Counted from the first letter of the stretch, positions 11,881 to 21,450 are shown. The stretch: DNA of 42,518 nucleotides from Erythrobacter sp. HI0063 (GCF_001635685.1 NZ_LWFF01000110.1:72-42589), one strand, 5' to 3'. Translations and numbers: made by a program. The notes: generated by a model not told the origin, from the sequence alone.

Positions 11881-14802
11881 ATGTCTTATCGCTTCACCAA
11901 GGCCTCCTTGCTGACCGGCACCATCATGGCGGGTGCCATGATGGCCGCTCCGCTGGCGGCTCAGACTACCGCCACCAACAACACCGATGACCTGACCGAT
12001 CAGGAGCCCGCCCTTCAGGCCGCTCCCGATGAAGCCGAAGGTCTGATCGTTGTCACCGGTTCGCGCATCGCGCGCCGCAACGTCGAAACCGCAGCTCCGA
12101 TCGCCGTCGTCAACGACGAGGAATTCCAACTCTCCGGTACGGTCAACGTCGAAAACGTGATCAACACCCTGCCGCAGGTTGTTCCGGGTACGACGTCGTT
12201 CTCGAACAATCCCGGTAACGGTACCGCCACGCTGAACCTTCGTGGTCTCGGCTCGGCTCGTACTCTGGTGCTCGTTAACGGCCGTCGCTGGCTGTCGTAC
12301 GACACCGCGCAGGTCGTCGACTTGAACACGATCCCGTCCTTCCTGCTTGACGGCGTCGATGTCGTGACCGGCGGTGCATCTGCGGTTTATGGTTCGGACG
12401 CGCTCTCCGGCGTCGTCAACTTCCGCCTTCGTCAGGTCGAAGGTATCGAAGTTGGCGGACAGTATTCGCTTACCGAGCGTGGCGATGGCCGTCGCTATGA
12501 AATTCATGGTGCTATCGGCACCAGCTTCGCCGACGGACGTGGCTCGGCCACCGTCTACGGTGAATACTACAATCGTGATTCTGTGTTCCAGGGCGATCGC
12601 GGCTTTTCGAACTTTGCTCTCGGCGGCGAAACCTTCGGTGAGAACCAGCAGCAGTTCGGTTCCTCGACGCTCCCGAATGGCGTGATCCGTTACTTCGGGG
12701 ACGGCAATCGTGCCGGAACCGAATTCGCGGCGAACCGCGCGGTTGTGTTCGATGACACGCCCGGCCAGTTCCGTACCCGCGCTGGCGACACCTATAACTA
12801 CGCACCCGTCAACTACCTGCAGCTGCCGCAAGAGCGTTACCTGATCGGTGGTTATGCCGATTACGAAATCGGCGGCGGTCATCGTGCGTATACGGAAGTC
12901 ACCTACGTCAACAATCGCGTGGCGCAGGAACTGGCGGCGACGCCTGTCACCGGAACCTTCACCGTCAACCTGGCGACCGTTCAGCCGTTCCTGTCTGCGG
13001 AAGACTTCGCGCAGCTGGTCCAGCTCAATGCGACCGAAACCGATGGCGATCCCGACAATATCGACCTCTTCCTGCAGCGCCGCACGGTCGAAACCGGTTC
13101 GCGTAACAGCCTCGACGAGCGTAACGCCTTCCGCGTGCTCGGCGGTGCAACCGGCCCGATCGGATCGTACCTGGACTACGACGCGTACTACATGTTCTCG
13201 CGTACGCGGAACGCCAACGTCCAGCAGGGCAATATCTCGCGCTCGGCTTTCCAGCGTGGCCTCGACGGTACGGATCCGGCGATCAACATCTTCGGCCCGG
13301 GCACCCTTACGCCCGCAGCCGTCGACCAGATTTCGATCCTGGCACAGAACGGCGATATCTCGACCCAGCAGGTCGTCAACGCCGCCATCTCCGGCACGCT
13401 CGGAGATTTCGCCCTCGGCACTGCCGAACCGGTCGCTTTCGCCATCGGTACGGAATACCGCAAGGTGACGTCGGAATTCATTCCCGACACCGCGCTGGCT
13501 TCGGGCGATGTTATCGGCTTCAACGCCGGTGAAGCGACCCAGGGCGAATACGACGTCAAGGAAGTCTTCGCCGAGCTCAACATCCCGGTCGAGTTCGGCA
13601 GTGCCCGTCTCGAGCTTTCGGGTGCGGCGCGTTACTCCGACTACTCGCTCGACGCAGTCGGTGGCGTGTGGACCTACGCCGGTGGCGTCGAATTCGCTCC
13701 GATCCGTGATGTGATCCTGCGTGGTCAGTATCAGCGTGCGGTTCGCGCTCCGAACGTGGGCGAACTGTTCGGCGGTCAGGCGATCGGCTTCCCGGGCGCG
13801 ACCGATCCGTGCACCACGGCGGGCGCAACGTCCGGCGGCCTGCGCGATATCTGTCTTGCCAACGGTGTTCCGGCAGGCAGCCTCGGCGATCCGGCCATTC
13901 AGCTGAACACGCAGATTCCTTCACTCTTCGGTGGTAACCCCGCCCTGGAAGAAGAAACCTCGACCAGCTACACCTTCGGTGTCGTGCTCCAGCCGTCCTT
14001 CGTTCCGGGCTTCACGCTCACGGCGGACTACTTCAACATCGAAATCGAAGACGCGATCACCACGATCTCGCTCGCTCAGAGCTTCGACCTGTGCTTCAAT
14101 CAGGTCCAAGATCCGGATAGCGGCGTCTGCGGTCCGTTCTTCGGCAATGGCCCGATCCGCAACAGCGCCGGCGTCATCACCGAAGCCAATCCGCCGCTGC
14201 TTGGCGGTCAGAACATCGCTTCGTTCGAAACGTCGGGCATCGACCTTGAAGTCAGCTACAGCACCAGCGTGCCGTTCTCGATCTTCACGGATACGGGCGA
14301 GCAGGACTTCAACATCTCGTTCCTGGGTACCTGGACCGAAAGCTTCGACTTCCTGGCGTTCCCGGGTGCGGACCTGCTCGAGTGTGAAGGTCAGTTCGGT
14401 GCGAATTGCGGCGAACCGCGGCCGACCTTCAAGTGGACGTCGCGTGCCTCGTTCATCGATGGTCCGCTGACCACCTCGATCCGCTGGCGGCACCTGTCGT
14501 CGGTTGCGGACGACGATGACAGTGTCGATTATGCAGCCTTCAACGGCGTCGAAGAAATTCCGGCCTACGATCTGTTCGATCTGACCTTCTCGTTTGCCGC
14601 TTCGGAACGTGCGACGTTTACCTTCGGTGTGAACAACATCTTCGACGAACTGCCGCAGACGCCGACCTTCAACGGCATCTTCGTCTCCAGTGAGAACGAT
14701 GGCACGTTGCTGGGCGACAACCAGGAGCAGGCGAACACCTATCCGAGCACCTATGACGTGCTTGGCCGCGACTTCTTCGTTTCGGCGAACTTCAAGTTCT
14801 AA
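11881..14802 (+). CDS. TonB-dependent outer-membrane receptor
   Basis: A 973-residue TonB-dependent importer, paralogous to the receptor at 7576-10812. Signal peptide ends MMAAPLAAQ; TonB-box/plug start is EGLIVVTGSRIARRNVET; plug blocks LNLRGLGSARTLVLVNGRRW and VVTGGASAVYGSDALSGVVNF; barrel strands end FFVSANFKF. I chose the ATG at 11881 because AGGGG precedes it by seven bases and the signal peptide then starts with the usual short basic n-region; an earlier in-frame ATG at 11761 gives no such signal. Codons ending in T (CGT, GGT, GCT) are far more common than in clpB or the tad genes, a pattern I read as selection for high expression rather than transfer. A UUCG-loop terminator follows directly, so it is monocistronic. 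Confidence 0.94.
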   Translation: MSYRFTKASLLTGTIMAGAMMAAPLAAQTTATNNTDDLTDQEPALQAAPDEAEGLIVVTGSRIARRNVETAAPIAVVNDEEFQLSGTVNVENVINTLPQVVPGTTSFSNNPGNGTATLNLRGLGSARTLVLVNGRRWLSYDTAQVVDLNTIPSFLLDGVDVVTGGASAVYGSDALSGVVNFRLRQVEGIEVGGQYSLTERGDGRRYEIHGAIGTSFADGRGSATVYGEYYNRDSVFQGDRGFSNFALGGETFGENQQQFGSSTLPNGVIRYFGDGNRAGTEFAANRAVVFDDTPGQFRTRAGDTYNYAPVNYLQLPQERYLIGGYADYEIGGGHRAYTEVTYVNNRVAQELAATPVTGTFTVNLATVQPFLSAEDFAQLVQLNATETDGDPDNIDLFLQRRTVETGSRNSLDERNAFRVLGGATGPIGSYLDYDAYYMFSRTRNANVQQGNISRSAFQRGLDGTDPAINIFGPGTLTPAAVDQISILAQNGDISTQQVVNAAISGTLGDFALGTAEPVAFAIGTEYRKVTSEFIPDTALASGDVIGFNAGEATQGEYDVKEVFAELNIPVEFGSARLELSGAARYSDYSLDAVGGVWTYAGGVEFAPIRDVILRGQYQRAVRAPNVGELFGGQAIGFPGATDPCTTAGATSGGLRDICLANGVPAGSLGDPAIQLNTQIPSLFGGNPALEEETSTSYTFGVVLQPSFVPGFTLTADYFNIEIEDAITTISLAQSFDLCFNQVQDPDSGVCGPFFGNGPIRNSAGVITEANPPLLGGQNIASFETSGIDLEVSYSTSVPFSIFTDTGEQDFNISFLGTWTESFDFLAFPGADLLECEGQFGANCGEPRPTFKWTSRASFIDGPLTTSIRWRHLSSVADDDDSVDYAAFNGVEEIPAYDLFDLTFSFAASERATFTFGVNNIFDELPQTPTFNGIFVSSENDGTLLGDNQEQANTYPSTYDVLGRDFFVSANFKF

Positions 14803-14835
14803 GAAACGGGAAGCGCAAGCTCCACGAACAAAGAG

Positions 14836-14867
14836 GGGCGGCGGACTTCGGTCCGCCGCCCTTTTTT
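14836..14867 (+). terminator. rho-independent terminator with TTCG tetraloop
   Basis: An 11-base-pair perfect stem (14836-14846 with 14851-14861) closed by a TTCG tetraloop and followed by six T residues. It lies 34 bases after the receptor stop codon, a textbook intrinsic terminator for that gene. It also separates the receptor from the convergent methyltransferase gene. Confidence 0.93.
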
Positions 14868-14927
14868 GTGTCATCGAGCCAAAATCAGACCGCCAAGCCG
14901 GGTCTGGTCCTGAGCATGCCGGTTGGT

Positions 14928-15833
14928 TCAGGCTTTGGTCAGCACCACAAAATCAGCAAAGGCGTTGCCCGTCTCGTCTTCGATCGTCTTGGCATCGACC
15001 AGTTCTATGCCGGTCGATGCGAAGCGATCCTCGATCGTCTGGCGATCGTCGGCCACGGCGCTAGCGCGGATCAGGGCCTTTATGCGGCCGATCTCGTTTC
15101 CTGCCTGCGCCTCGATCGCGTTTAGCGTGTCGAGTACGAATTGCCGTCCCGCGCGCGCGCCCATCAGCAGAGTGCGTCGAACGGCCTCGGGGATTTCCCA
15201 TGCGGGTGAACTCTCACCAAACTGCTCCAGCCCTTTTTGGGCGGTTTCGGTCGCATAGGGCAGGGCAGGCGAAAGGTCGGACCCAGTGCCGATCGACTGA
15301 CGCGTCTTCGCCACAATCGCCTTTTCCTCTAACGCCCATTCGAGCTGGGCCCGCCGAGTGCGGTTATGCGCGACGATCGGCCCGTCCCCACGGTGCATCA
15401 TCAGCCCGATCCTTCCGCCCGGCTTGAGCACTCGCGCGATCTCGGTCGCGACGCGGGCGGTGTCCCCATATTCGAACCCGAACTGGCTGGTCACCACATC
15501 GAAGCTCGCAGCCTCGAATGGCAGCTCCTCCATCGGCACCCGACCGCGCACCGTAACGCCCGGCGGGGCCGGGGGCAGGCTGGGTGCCAGATCGACCCCG
15601 TGGCATTCCAGATCGGCACGGTCCGCGCCGATCCATGCGGGTACGCGGCCGTCGCCGGTCGCCAGATCGAGCAGTTTGGCATTTTTCGAGATCTGGGCTG
15701 CGAAAGCCTGCCAGGCCTTTTTCTGTGCCTGTTCAATGGCCTGCCGGCTATGCGGGAGGCAGCCGGATGATCCACCGCGCGCGTTCTGTTCCCAGAACAT
15801 GTTCCACGCCGCCTGTTCGCTTGCCTGCGCCAT
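14928..15833 (-). CDS. class I SAM-dependent methyltransferase
   Basis: A 301-residue cytoplasmic methyltransferase of the Methyltransf_11/25 type. SAM-binding motif I is LLDLATGDGRVP, the acidic end of the second strand is HGVDLAPS, motif post-II is FDVVTSQFGFEYGD, and the family block RVLKPGGRIGLMMH follows. The C-terminal 130 residues are helical and presumably form the substrate cap. I prefer the ATG at 15833 to the in-frame ATG at 15848, because GGGGGAGA lies just before it and the upstream ATG has no ribosome-binding site. It is the third gene of a minus-strand operon, 33 bases after the TPR-oxygenase gene. Neither the substrate (small molecule or protein) nor the methylated atom is predictable; the operon suggests it acts on something the two oxygenases hydroxylate. 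Confidence 0.85.
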   Translation of the reverse strand: MAQASEQAAWNMFWEQNARGGSSGCLPHSRQAIEQAQKKAWQAFAAQISKNAKLLDLATGDGRVPAWIGADRADLECHGVDLAPSLPPAPPGVTVRGRVPMEELPFEAASFDVVTSQFGFEYGDTARVATEIARVLKPGGRIGLMMHRGDGPIVAHNRTRRAQLEWALEEKAIVAKTRQSIGTGSDLSPALPYATETAQKGLEQFGESSPAWEIPEAVRRTLLMGARAGRQFVLDTLNAIEAQAGNEIGRIKALIRASAVADDRQTIEDRFASTGIELVDAKTIEDETGNAFADFVVLTKA

Positions 15834-15866
15834 ATCGTTCTCCCCCATATGCGGTTCTCGGGCCGC

Positions 15867-17564
15867 TCAGTTTGACGGCCCCTTGTCGCGCGGCACGCCA
15901 TCGAAGGCGACCGTAATCCGTTCGGCCCTGTCGAAGGGCGTGGTGCCATGAAAGAGATAGCTGGGAAACAGCGCCAGCCGGCCTGGTTCGGGCTGGATCG
16001 TCGCTATGGGGGGAAGGTCGAGGCGTATGTCGGGCGGCGGGCGGCCGAGTTCGAGCCAGCCGCTTGTATCTGGCCCATGCGCATCGTCCGGCACGACGAG
16101 ATAGAGCGCGGACGAGATTACGCCTTCCGGGTGGATATGCGCGATGTGAAAATCGCCTCCTCCGGTCAGCCGAACCGACCAGGATCCGGCGAGAGCGAAA
16201 CCGGCATCGCGGTGGCGAAGGAGCGGATGTTCGGGATCCGCTTCGGGCAGGCCCTGTCGATAGCGTTCGACCGCGCCTTCGACAGCTTGGCGCAGTTCCG
16301 CGAGAGCCGGCTCGGTGCGATCGAACAAGCGCCCGCGTGTCTGCGTACCGCCTCTCAGCGATTGACCGAGCGGGAGGGGAGAACTTTTGTGAAGATCGCG
16401 CAGGACCGCGACGGCGCGTTCGATCAGATCGTCGGCCCCGCCAAGGGGGAGCGGTCGGATCGTTTCGTCGGGACGATAGAGCCATTCCGCCCGCGGATCG
16501 TCCGAAAGGCGCCAGGCGAGGCCGCGCAGGGCCCACCCGCTGACGCTCCACGGCGTTTCCTCCTCGGCTCGGTCGAGCAGAGCGTGGGCGCGGCTGACGT
16601 CTATGAGGCGCAGAGCGTGCCGTGCTTCCTGCAACCAGCGTTCGCTCGTCTCCGAATCCAGCGCGGCAAACAGGGCTTCGGCGCGCTCATCGTCTCCGCC
16701 CGACGCGGCGTAGCTCGCTTCGAGCAGAGCGAGCGAGGGATCGTTTGGAAAGCGGCGGCGCGCTTCGGTCGCGATGTCTGCGGCTTGCGTGAAGCGATCG
16801 TGGACCGCGAGCAGGTTTGCGTGCGCGACGGGGATGGCAGGGTTGTCCGGCGCGCGGGCGGCGGCTTCCGCGTAATGCTCGGCGAATTCGGGGCGTCCCT
16901 GCGCGAGGTTCAGCTGCGCCATCAGGCGCAGGCCGTCCATCCAGCCGGGGGCCTGTGCCAGGATCTGCTGGACGAGGTCGCGCGCGCCCGCCACGTCTCC
17001 CGCCACGTCCAGCGCTTGCGCCTTTCCAAGCCAGAGATCCGCATCGCGCGGATTGGCGGCGAGCGCGCGATCGAAGCGGGCCACTGCATCCCCTTCTCCG
17101 CGCTCGATCGCGATGCGCGCCCTTCCGTGCAGGGCGCGGGGATGGTTCGGCTGAAGGGCGAGGCAGCGATCGTAGGATCGACCGGCCTGCGCCGCCATGC
17201 CCGCCGCGCGCTCCGCATTGGCGCGCACCGACCAATAGCGCGCGATCCGCTCTCCAGAAGTCTCGAGCGGATGCAATATTCGCACTGCCTCGCGCGGTCT
17301 GCCGAGCGCCGTCAGAGCGATGGCACGGTTGACGGCGAAATCGGTGTTATCGGGAGCGAGCGCCAGAGCGGCCGCGAACCTTGCCTCCGCCAGCGCATAC
17401 TCGCCGAGCCGCTGGGCCAGCGAACCGGCATCGTTGATAAGAGCGGCGTCGCGCGGATGGTCTGCGACGGCCTGCGCGATCACGGCGAGCGCCTCTGCCC
17501 GCTCGCCCCGCCGTTCCGCGGCTCCGGCCTGTTCGAGCCATTGCCGCGGGGATTGACTGCTCAC
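15867..17564 (-). CDS. TPR-repeat protein with C-terminal 2-oxoglutarate/Fe(II) oxygenase domain
   Basis: A 565-residue protein. Residues about 1-330 are tandem tetratricopeptide repeats (for example ALINDAGSLAQRLGEYALAE, ALHGRARIAIERGEGDA, LWLGKAQALDVAGDVAGA). The last 200 residues resemble the putative 2OG-Fe(II) oxygenase domain of the 2OG-FeII_Oxy_5 type: GSWSVRLTGGGDFHIAHIHPEG with candidate iron ligands in HIAHIH, the GxLALFPSYLFHGTTPF block with the distal His, and the 2-oxoglutarate-binding Arg in ERITVAFDG. The start is a GTG at 17564 whose GTGA overlaps the upstream stop codon by four bases, indicating translational coupling; no ATG exists near that point, and further 5' the frame runs antiphase through the upstream oxygenase. 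The TPR part probably binds the protein substrate or partner. No signal peptide, so cytoplasmic. Confidence 0.82.
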   Translation of the reverse strand: MSSQSPRQWLEQAGAAERRGERAEALAVIAQAVADHPRDAALINDAGSLAQRLGEYALAEARFAAALALAPDNTDFAVNRAIALTALGRPREAVRILHPLETSGERIARYWSVRANAERAAGMAAQAGRSYDRCLALQPNHPRALHGRARIAIERGEGDAVARFDRALAANPRDADLWLGKAQALDVAGDVAGARDLVQQILAQAPGWMDGLRLMAQLNLAQGRPEFAEHYAEAAARAPDNPAIPVAHANLLAVHDRFTQAADIATEARRRFPNDPSLALLEASYAASGGDDERAEALFAALDSETSERWLQEARHALRLIDVSRAHALLDRAEEETPWSVSGWALRGLAWRLSDDPRAEWLYRPDETIRPLPLGGADDLIERAVAVLRDLHKSSPLPLGQSLRGGTQTRGRLFDRTEPALAELRQAVEGAVERYRQGLPEADPEHPLLRHRDAGFALAGSWSVRLTGGGDFHIAHIHPEGVISSALYLVVPDDAHGPDTSGWLELGRPPPDIRLDLPPIATIQPEPGRLALFPSYLFHGTTPFDRAERITVAFDGVPRDKGPSN

Positions 17565-18301
17565 TGGTCGCGGAACCAGCCGCTGATCGCGATCCGGCCC
17601 TGCGGCGCGAAAGGGGGAACGAAACTGACCGCGTGATGCTGGGGCACGGCGAACAGGTTGAGCGTGTTGAAGCGCGGCATATAGCCTTCGATCACGTCTC
17701 CATCGTCGTCGAAGAACAGCAGATAACCGCCCCAGTCGGGCCGCCATTCCAAGGCTGTCATGTTGAGCACATAGGCGATGCGCCACCCTTCCTCGAGCTG
17801 CTGGTCCTGATGCAGGCCGAGGAAGTGTTGCGGGCCGAACAGGGTCGCCTGCCCATCCGCCTTCTTCAATTCTGGAATGCGCGTGACCTGACGCACCAGT
17901 TCGAGAAAGGGTTCGGTGTTGATATATTCGATCAGCACATCGTGCAGCCCGCCGGGATTCCACCCCTCCTGATAGGCCCTGACCATGGGATAGCGGGCGT
18001 AGCGGAAGGAGTAATGCCCCTTCGCCGCCGCTTCGTGAACCTCCTTGTTGAGCGCCTGAGCACGCTGGGCGTGCGCTTGCTGGCGCAGTTCCTCCACCCG
18101 GAAATCCTGCGGTTCGCCATCCGCCGCCTGCAACGCCATGCCCCACGGGGTGGTCTGGGCCAGAGCCGCGCGCAGGGCCTCGGCCGTCGGATCGGTCAGC
18201 ACGTTGCGGATCTGAATCCGGCGGTTGCGGGCGAATTCTTCGGCGAGACCTGCCGTATCCAGTGTGCCGTTGACTTCGAAAATGTTGATCGCTTCGCTCA
18301 T
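17561..18301 (-). CDS. 2-oxoglutarate/Fe(II)-dependent oxygenase (prolyl 4-hydroxylase-like)
   Basis: A 246-residue protein of the COG3751/SM-20 prolyl-hydroxylase group, dioxygenases that hydroxylate a residue using 2-oxoglutarate and iron. The double-stranded beta-helix signature is clear: FLGLHQDQQ supplies the HxD iron ligands (about 165-167), NLFAVPQHHAVSFV the distal His, and the final RIAISGWFRD the 2-oxoglutarate-binding Arg. I chose the ATG at 18301 (MSEAINIFEVNG); the frame is open further upstream but runs through the thiolase promoter region. No clear ribosome-binding site precedes this ATG. It is the first gene of an operon with a second, TPR-fused oxygenase (four-base overlap) and a methyltransferase. 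The substrate is unknown; adjacency to TonB receptors recalls sphingomonad clusters in which such oxygenases accompany receptors, but that is inference. Confidence 0.85.
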   Translation of the reverse strand: MSEAINIFEVNGTLDTAGLAEEFARNRRIQIRNVLTDPTAEALRAALAQTTPWGMALQAADGEPQDFRVEELRQQAHAQRAQALNKEVHEAAAKGHYSFRYARYPMVRAYQEGWNPGGLHDVLIEYINTEPFLELVRQVTRIPELKKADGQATLFGPQHFLGLHQDQQLEEGWRIAYVLNMTALEWRPDWGGYLLFFDDDGDVIEGYMPRFNTLNLFAVPQHHAVSFVPPFAPQGRIAISGWFRDQ

Positions 18302-18386
18302 GGCGTGATGACTAGGGCGGGCGCCGCGCCAATTGCAAGCACCGGGTGGCACGAGCGCCCTCACGATAGGAAACCGGATCGGCAAC

Positions 18387-18415
18387 TTGACGCTTACGTA
18401 AGCCTCCCATAACCC
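18387..18415 (+). promoter_or_regulatory. candidate promoter with palindromic operator upstream of the thiolase operon
   Basis: TTGACG at 18387-18392 is a good -35 box. The perfect 12-base palindrome GCTTACGTAAGC at 18392-18403 starts on its last base and occupies the spacer, with a poor -10 (TAACCC, 18410-18415) 17 bases downstream. A palindrome in the spacer is a typical operator position for a MarR, TetR or MerR repressor/activator. The MarR gene at 21451 in the same gene run is the nearest candidate regulator. Confidence 0.5.
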
Positions 18416-18462
18416 GGTCCTGAAAAGCAACGCGTTCCGAAGCGCGACGAGGAGAGAGATCG

Positions 18463-19635
<1,173 letters not shown>

Positions 19636-19679
19636 CCCCGTTACACCCGAATTTTTCGAGAGATAGAGAGGACTACCCC

Positions 19680-20465
19680 ATGGAAATCAGCAGCAACACT
19701 CCCGCCGTCGTCACCGGTGGCGCGTCCGGCCTCGGCGAAGCGACGGCGCGCGCCATCGCGGCGAAGGGCGCCAAGGTCGCGATCTTCGACATGAACGAGG
19801 AAAAGGGCGAAGCGGTCGCGAAGGATATCGGCGGCATCTTCTGCAAGGTGAACGTCACCAGCGACGAGGATGTCGATGCCGGTTTCGCCAAGGCGCGCGA
19901 GGCCCACGGGCAGGAGCGTATCCTGGTCAATTGCGCAGGGATCGGCAATGCGATCAAGACCGCCAGCCGATCGAAGGAAGACGGCAGCATCAAGCATTTC
20001 CCGCTCTCCGCCTTCGATTTCGTGATCCAGGTGAATCTGATCGGCACCTTCCGCTGCATTGCCAAATCGGCGGCGGGCATGCTGACATTGGACCCGCTGA
20101 GCGAGGACGGAGATCGCGGCGCGATCGTCAACACCGCGTCTGTCGCGGGTGAAGACGGGCAGATGGGCCAGGCCGCCTATGCCGCGTCGAAGGGCGGCGT
20201 GATCGGCATGACCTTGCCCATCGCACGCGACTTGATGAGCGAGGGGATTCGGGTGAACACGATCCTGCCCGGCATCTTCAACACCCCGCTGATGAACGCC
20301 GCGCCGCCGCAGGTGAAGGAGGCGCTGGCCGCCAGCGTCCCGTTCCCCAAGCGTCTGGGCAATCCCGAGGAATACGCCAAGCTCGCGCTGACCATGCTCG
20401 AATGCGGCTATTTCAACGGCGAGGACGTGCGCCTCGACGGCGCGATCCGCATGGCGCCGCGTTGA
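19680..20465 (+). CDS. SDR-family 3-hydroxyacyl-CoA dehydrogenase-like oxidoreductase
   Basis: A 261-residue short-chain dehydrogenase, similar in layout to type II 3-hydroxyacyl-CoA dehydrogenase (HSD10 group). The cofactor motif TGGASGLG starts at residue 12, and Asp37 at the end of the second strand (FDMNEE) favours NAD(H). NCAG (84-87), the catalytic Ser in NTASVAG and the YxxxK pair Tyr167/Lys171 are present. C-terminal text (VPFPKRLGNPEEYA, LDGAIRMAP) is typical of this group. A GAGAGGA ribosome-binding site precedes the ATG. The gene lies 44 bases after the thiolase and would supply 3-ketoacyl-CoA to it. The physiological substrate could instead be a branched or steroid-like acyl-CoA. 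Confidence 0.9.
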   Translation: MEISSNTPAVVTGGASGLGEATARAIAAKGAKVAIFDMNEEKGEAVAKDIGGIFCKVNVTSDEDVDAGFAKAREAHGQERILVNCAGIGNAIKTASRSKEDGSIKHFPLSAFDFVIQVNLIGTFRCIAKSAAGMLTLDPLSEDGDRGAIVNTASVAGEDGQMGQAAYAASKGGVIGMTLPIARDLMSEGIRVNTILPGIFNTPLMNAAPPQVKEALAASVPFPKRLGNPEEYAKLALTMLECGYFNGEDVRLDGAIRMAPR

Positions 20466-20474
20466 TGCGACCAT

Positions 20475-20499
20475 CCCCGCCGGACACGGTCCGGCGGGG
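20475..20499 (+). other. intercistronic hairpin between SDR and enoyl-CoA hydratase genes
   Basis: A perfect 11-base-pair GC-rich stem (20475-20485 with 20489-20499) with a three-base ACG loop. It is not followed by a T-run, so a full intrinsic terminator is unlikely. It may stabilise the upstream mRNA end or attenuate readthrough into the next gene, which has its own ribosome-binding site (GAAGGA). Confidence 0.6.
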
Positions 20500-20523
20500 A
20501 GACACTCTCTGAAGGACCGGACG

Positions 20524-21399
20524 ATGACAGACTACACCCAGATCAAGCTCGATATCGCCGACGGGATCGCGACGCTGACGCTGCATCGCCCGGACAAGAT
20601 GAATGCCTTTACCCGCACGATGATGGACGAGATGATCGATGCCATCGACGTGACGGACGCGGACGACAGCGTGCGCGCCGTGATCGTCACCGGCCATGGC
20701 GATCGGGCGTTCTGCGCGGGCGCGGACCTGACGCCCGAAGGCAGCAGCGGCAATATCTTCGCGCGCCACGATCCGGTCGAGGACCTGTCCGACGAGCGAG
20801 TGCGCGACGGGGGCGGGCGGGTGGTGCTGCGCCTGTTCAATTCGCAAAAACCCCTGATCGGCGCCTGCAACGGCGTGGCGGTGGGCGTCGGCGCGACGAT
20901 GCAATTGCCGTTCGACATCCGGCTGGCGAGCGAGACCGCGCGCTTCGGCTTCGTATTCTCCCGGCGCGGGATCACGCCCGAAGCCTGTTCCAGCTGGTTC
21001 CTGCCGCGCCTCGTGGGGATGCAGACCGCGCTCGAATGGTGCATGACCGGGCGCATATTCTCCGCTCAGGATGCGCTGGACCATGGGCTCGTCCGTTCTC
21101 TCCACGCCCCCGAAGACCTGATGCCTGCCGCCATCGAACTGGCGCGCGAGATCGCGGACAACACCTCCGCCGTCTCGGTCGCGATGACCCGCGCGATGTT
21201 GTGGCGCCTGTCGTCCACCGAACACCCGATGATGGCGCACCGGATCGACAGCCGCTCGATCTACCGCCTCGGCAAAAGCGCGGATTCGAAGGAAGGGGTC
21301 GCCAGCTTCCTCGAAAAGCGTCCGCCCGACTATCCCGATACGGTCAGCGCGGACATGCCCGATTTCTATCCGTGGTGGGACGAGCCGGAATATAGATAG
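20524..21399 (+). CDS. enoyl-CoA hydratase/isomerase family protein (crotonase fold)
   Basis: A 291-residue crotonase-superfamily protein. The CoA-binding and oxyanion-hole segments are clear: RAFCAGADL (about 61-69) and NGVAVGVGATMQLPFDIRLAS (115-135). The family position for the first catalytic Glu reads FGFVFSRRGITPEACSSWFLP: a Ser stands where classical hydratases have Glu144, while Glu153 lies a few residues on. This pattern occurs in a subgroup of crotonases, so hydratase activity should not be assumed; isomerase or hydrolase chemistry is possible. The start ATG has GAAGGA upstream. Its place after thiolase and SDR genes supports acyl-CoA degradation. Confidence 0.9.
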   Translation: MTDYTQIKLDIADGIATLTLHRPDKMNAFTRTMMDEMIDAIDVTDADDSVRAVIVTGHGDRAFCAGADLTPEGSSGNIFARHDPVEDLSDERVRDGGGRVVLRLFNSQKPLIGACNGVAVGVGATMQLPFDIRLASETARFGFVFSRRGITPEACSSWFLPRLVGMQTALEWCMTGRIFSAQDALDHGLVRSLHAPEDLMPAAIELAREIADNTSAVSVAMTRAMLWRLSSTEHPMMAHRIDSRSIYRLGKSADSKEGVASFLEKRPPDYPDTVSADMPDFYPWWDEPEYR

Positions 21400-21450
21400 T
21401 TGCGATTGCGACGGCCTTGCGCTTGCGCGGGCGAATTGTAGGACGGGTTC

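Noticed and set aside
17565..18146. 5' extension of the TPR-oxygenase frame through the upstream oxygenase gene
   Set aside because: The other frame there encodes a complete prolyl-hydroxylase-like enzyme, and the GTGA overlap gives a natural start.
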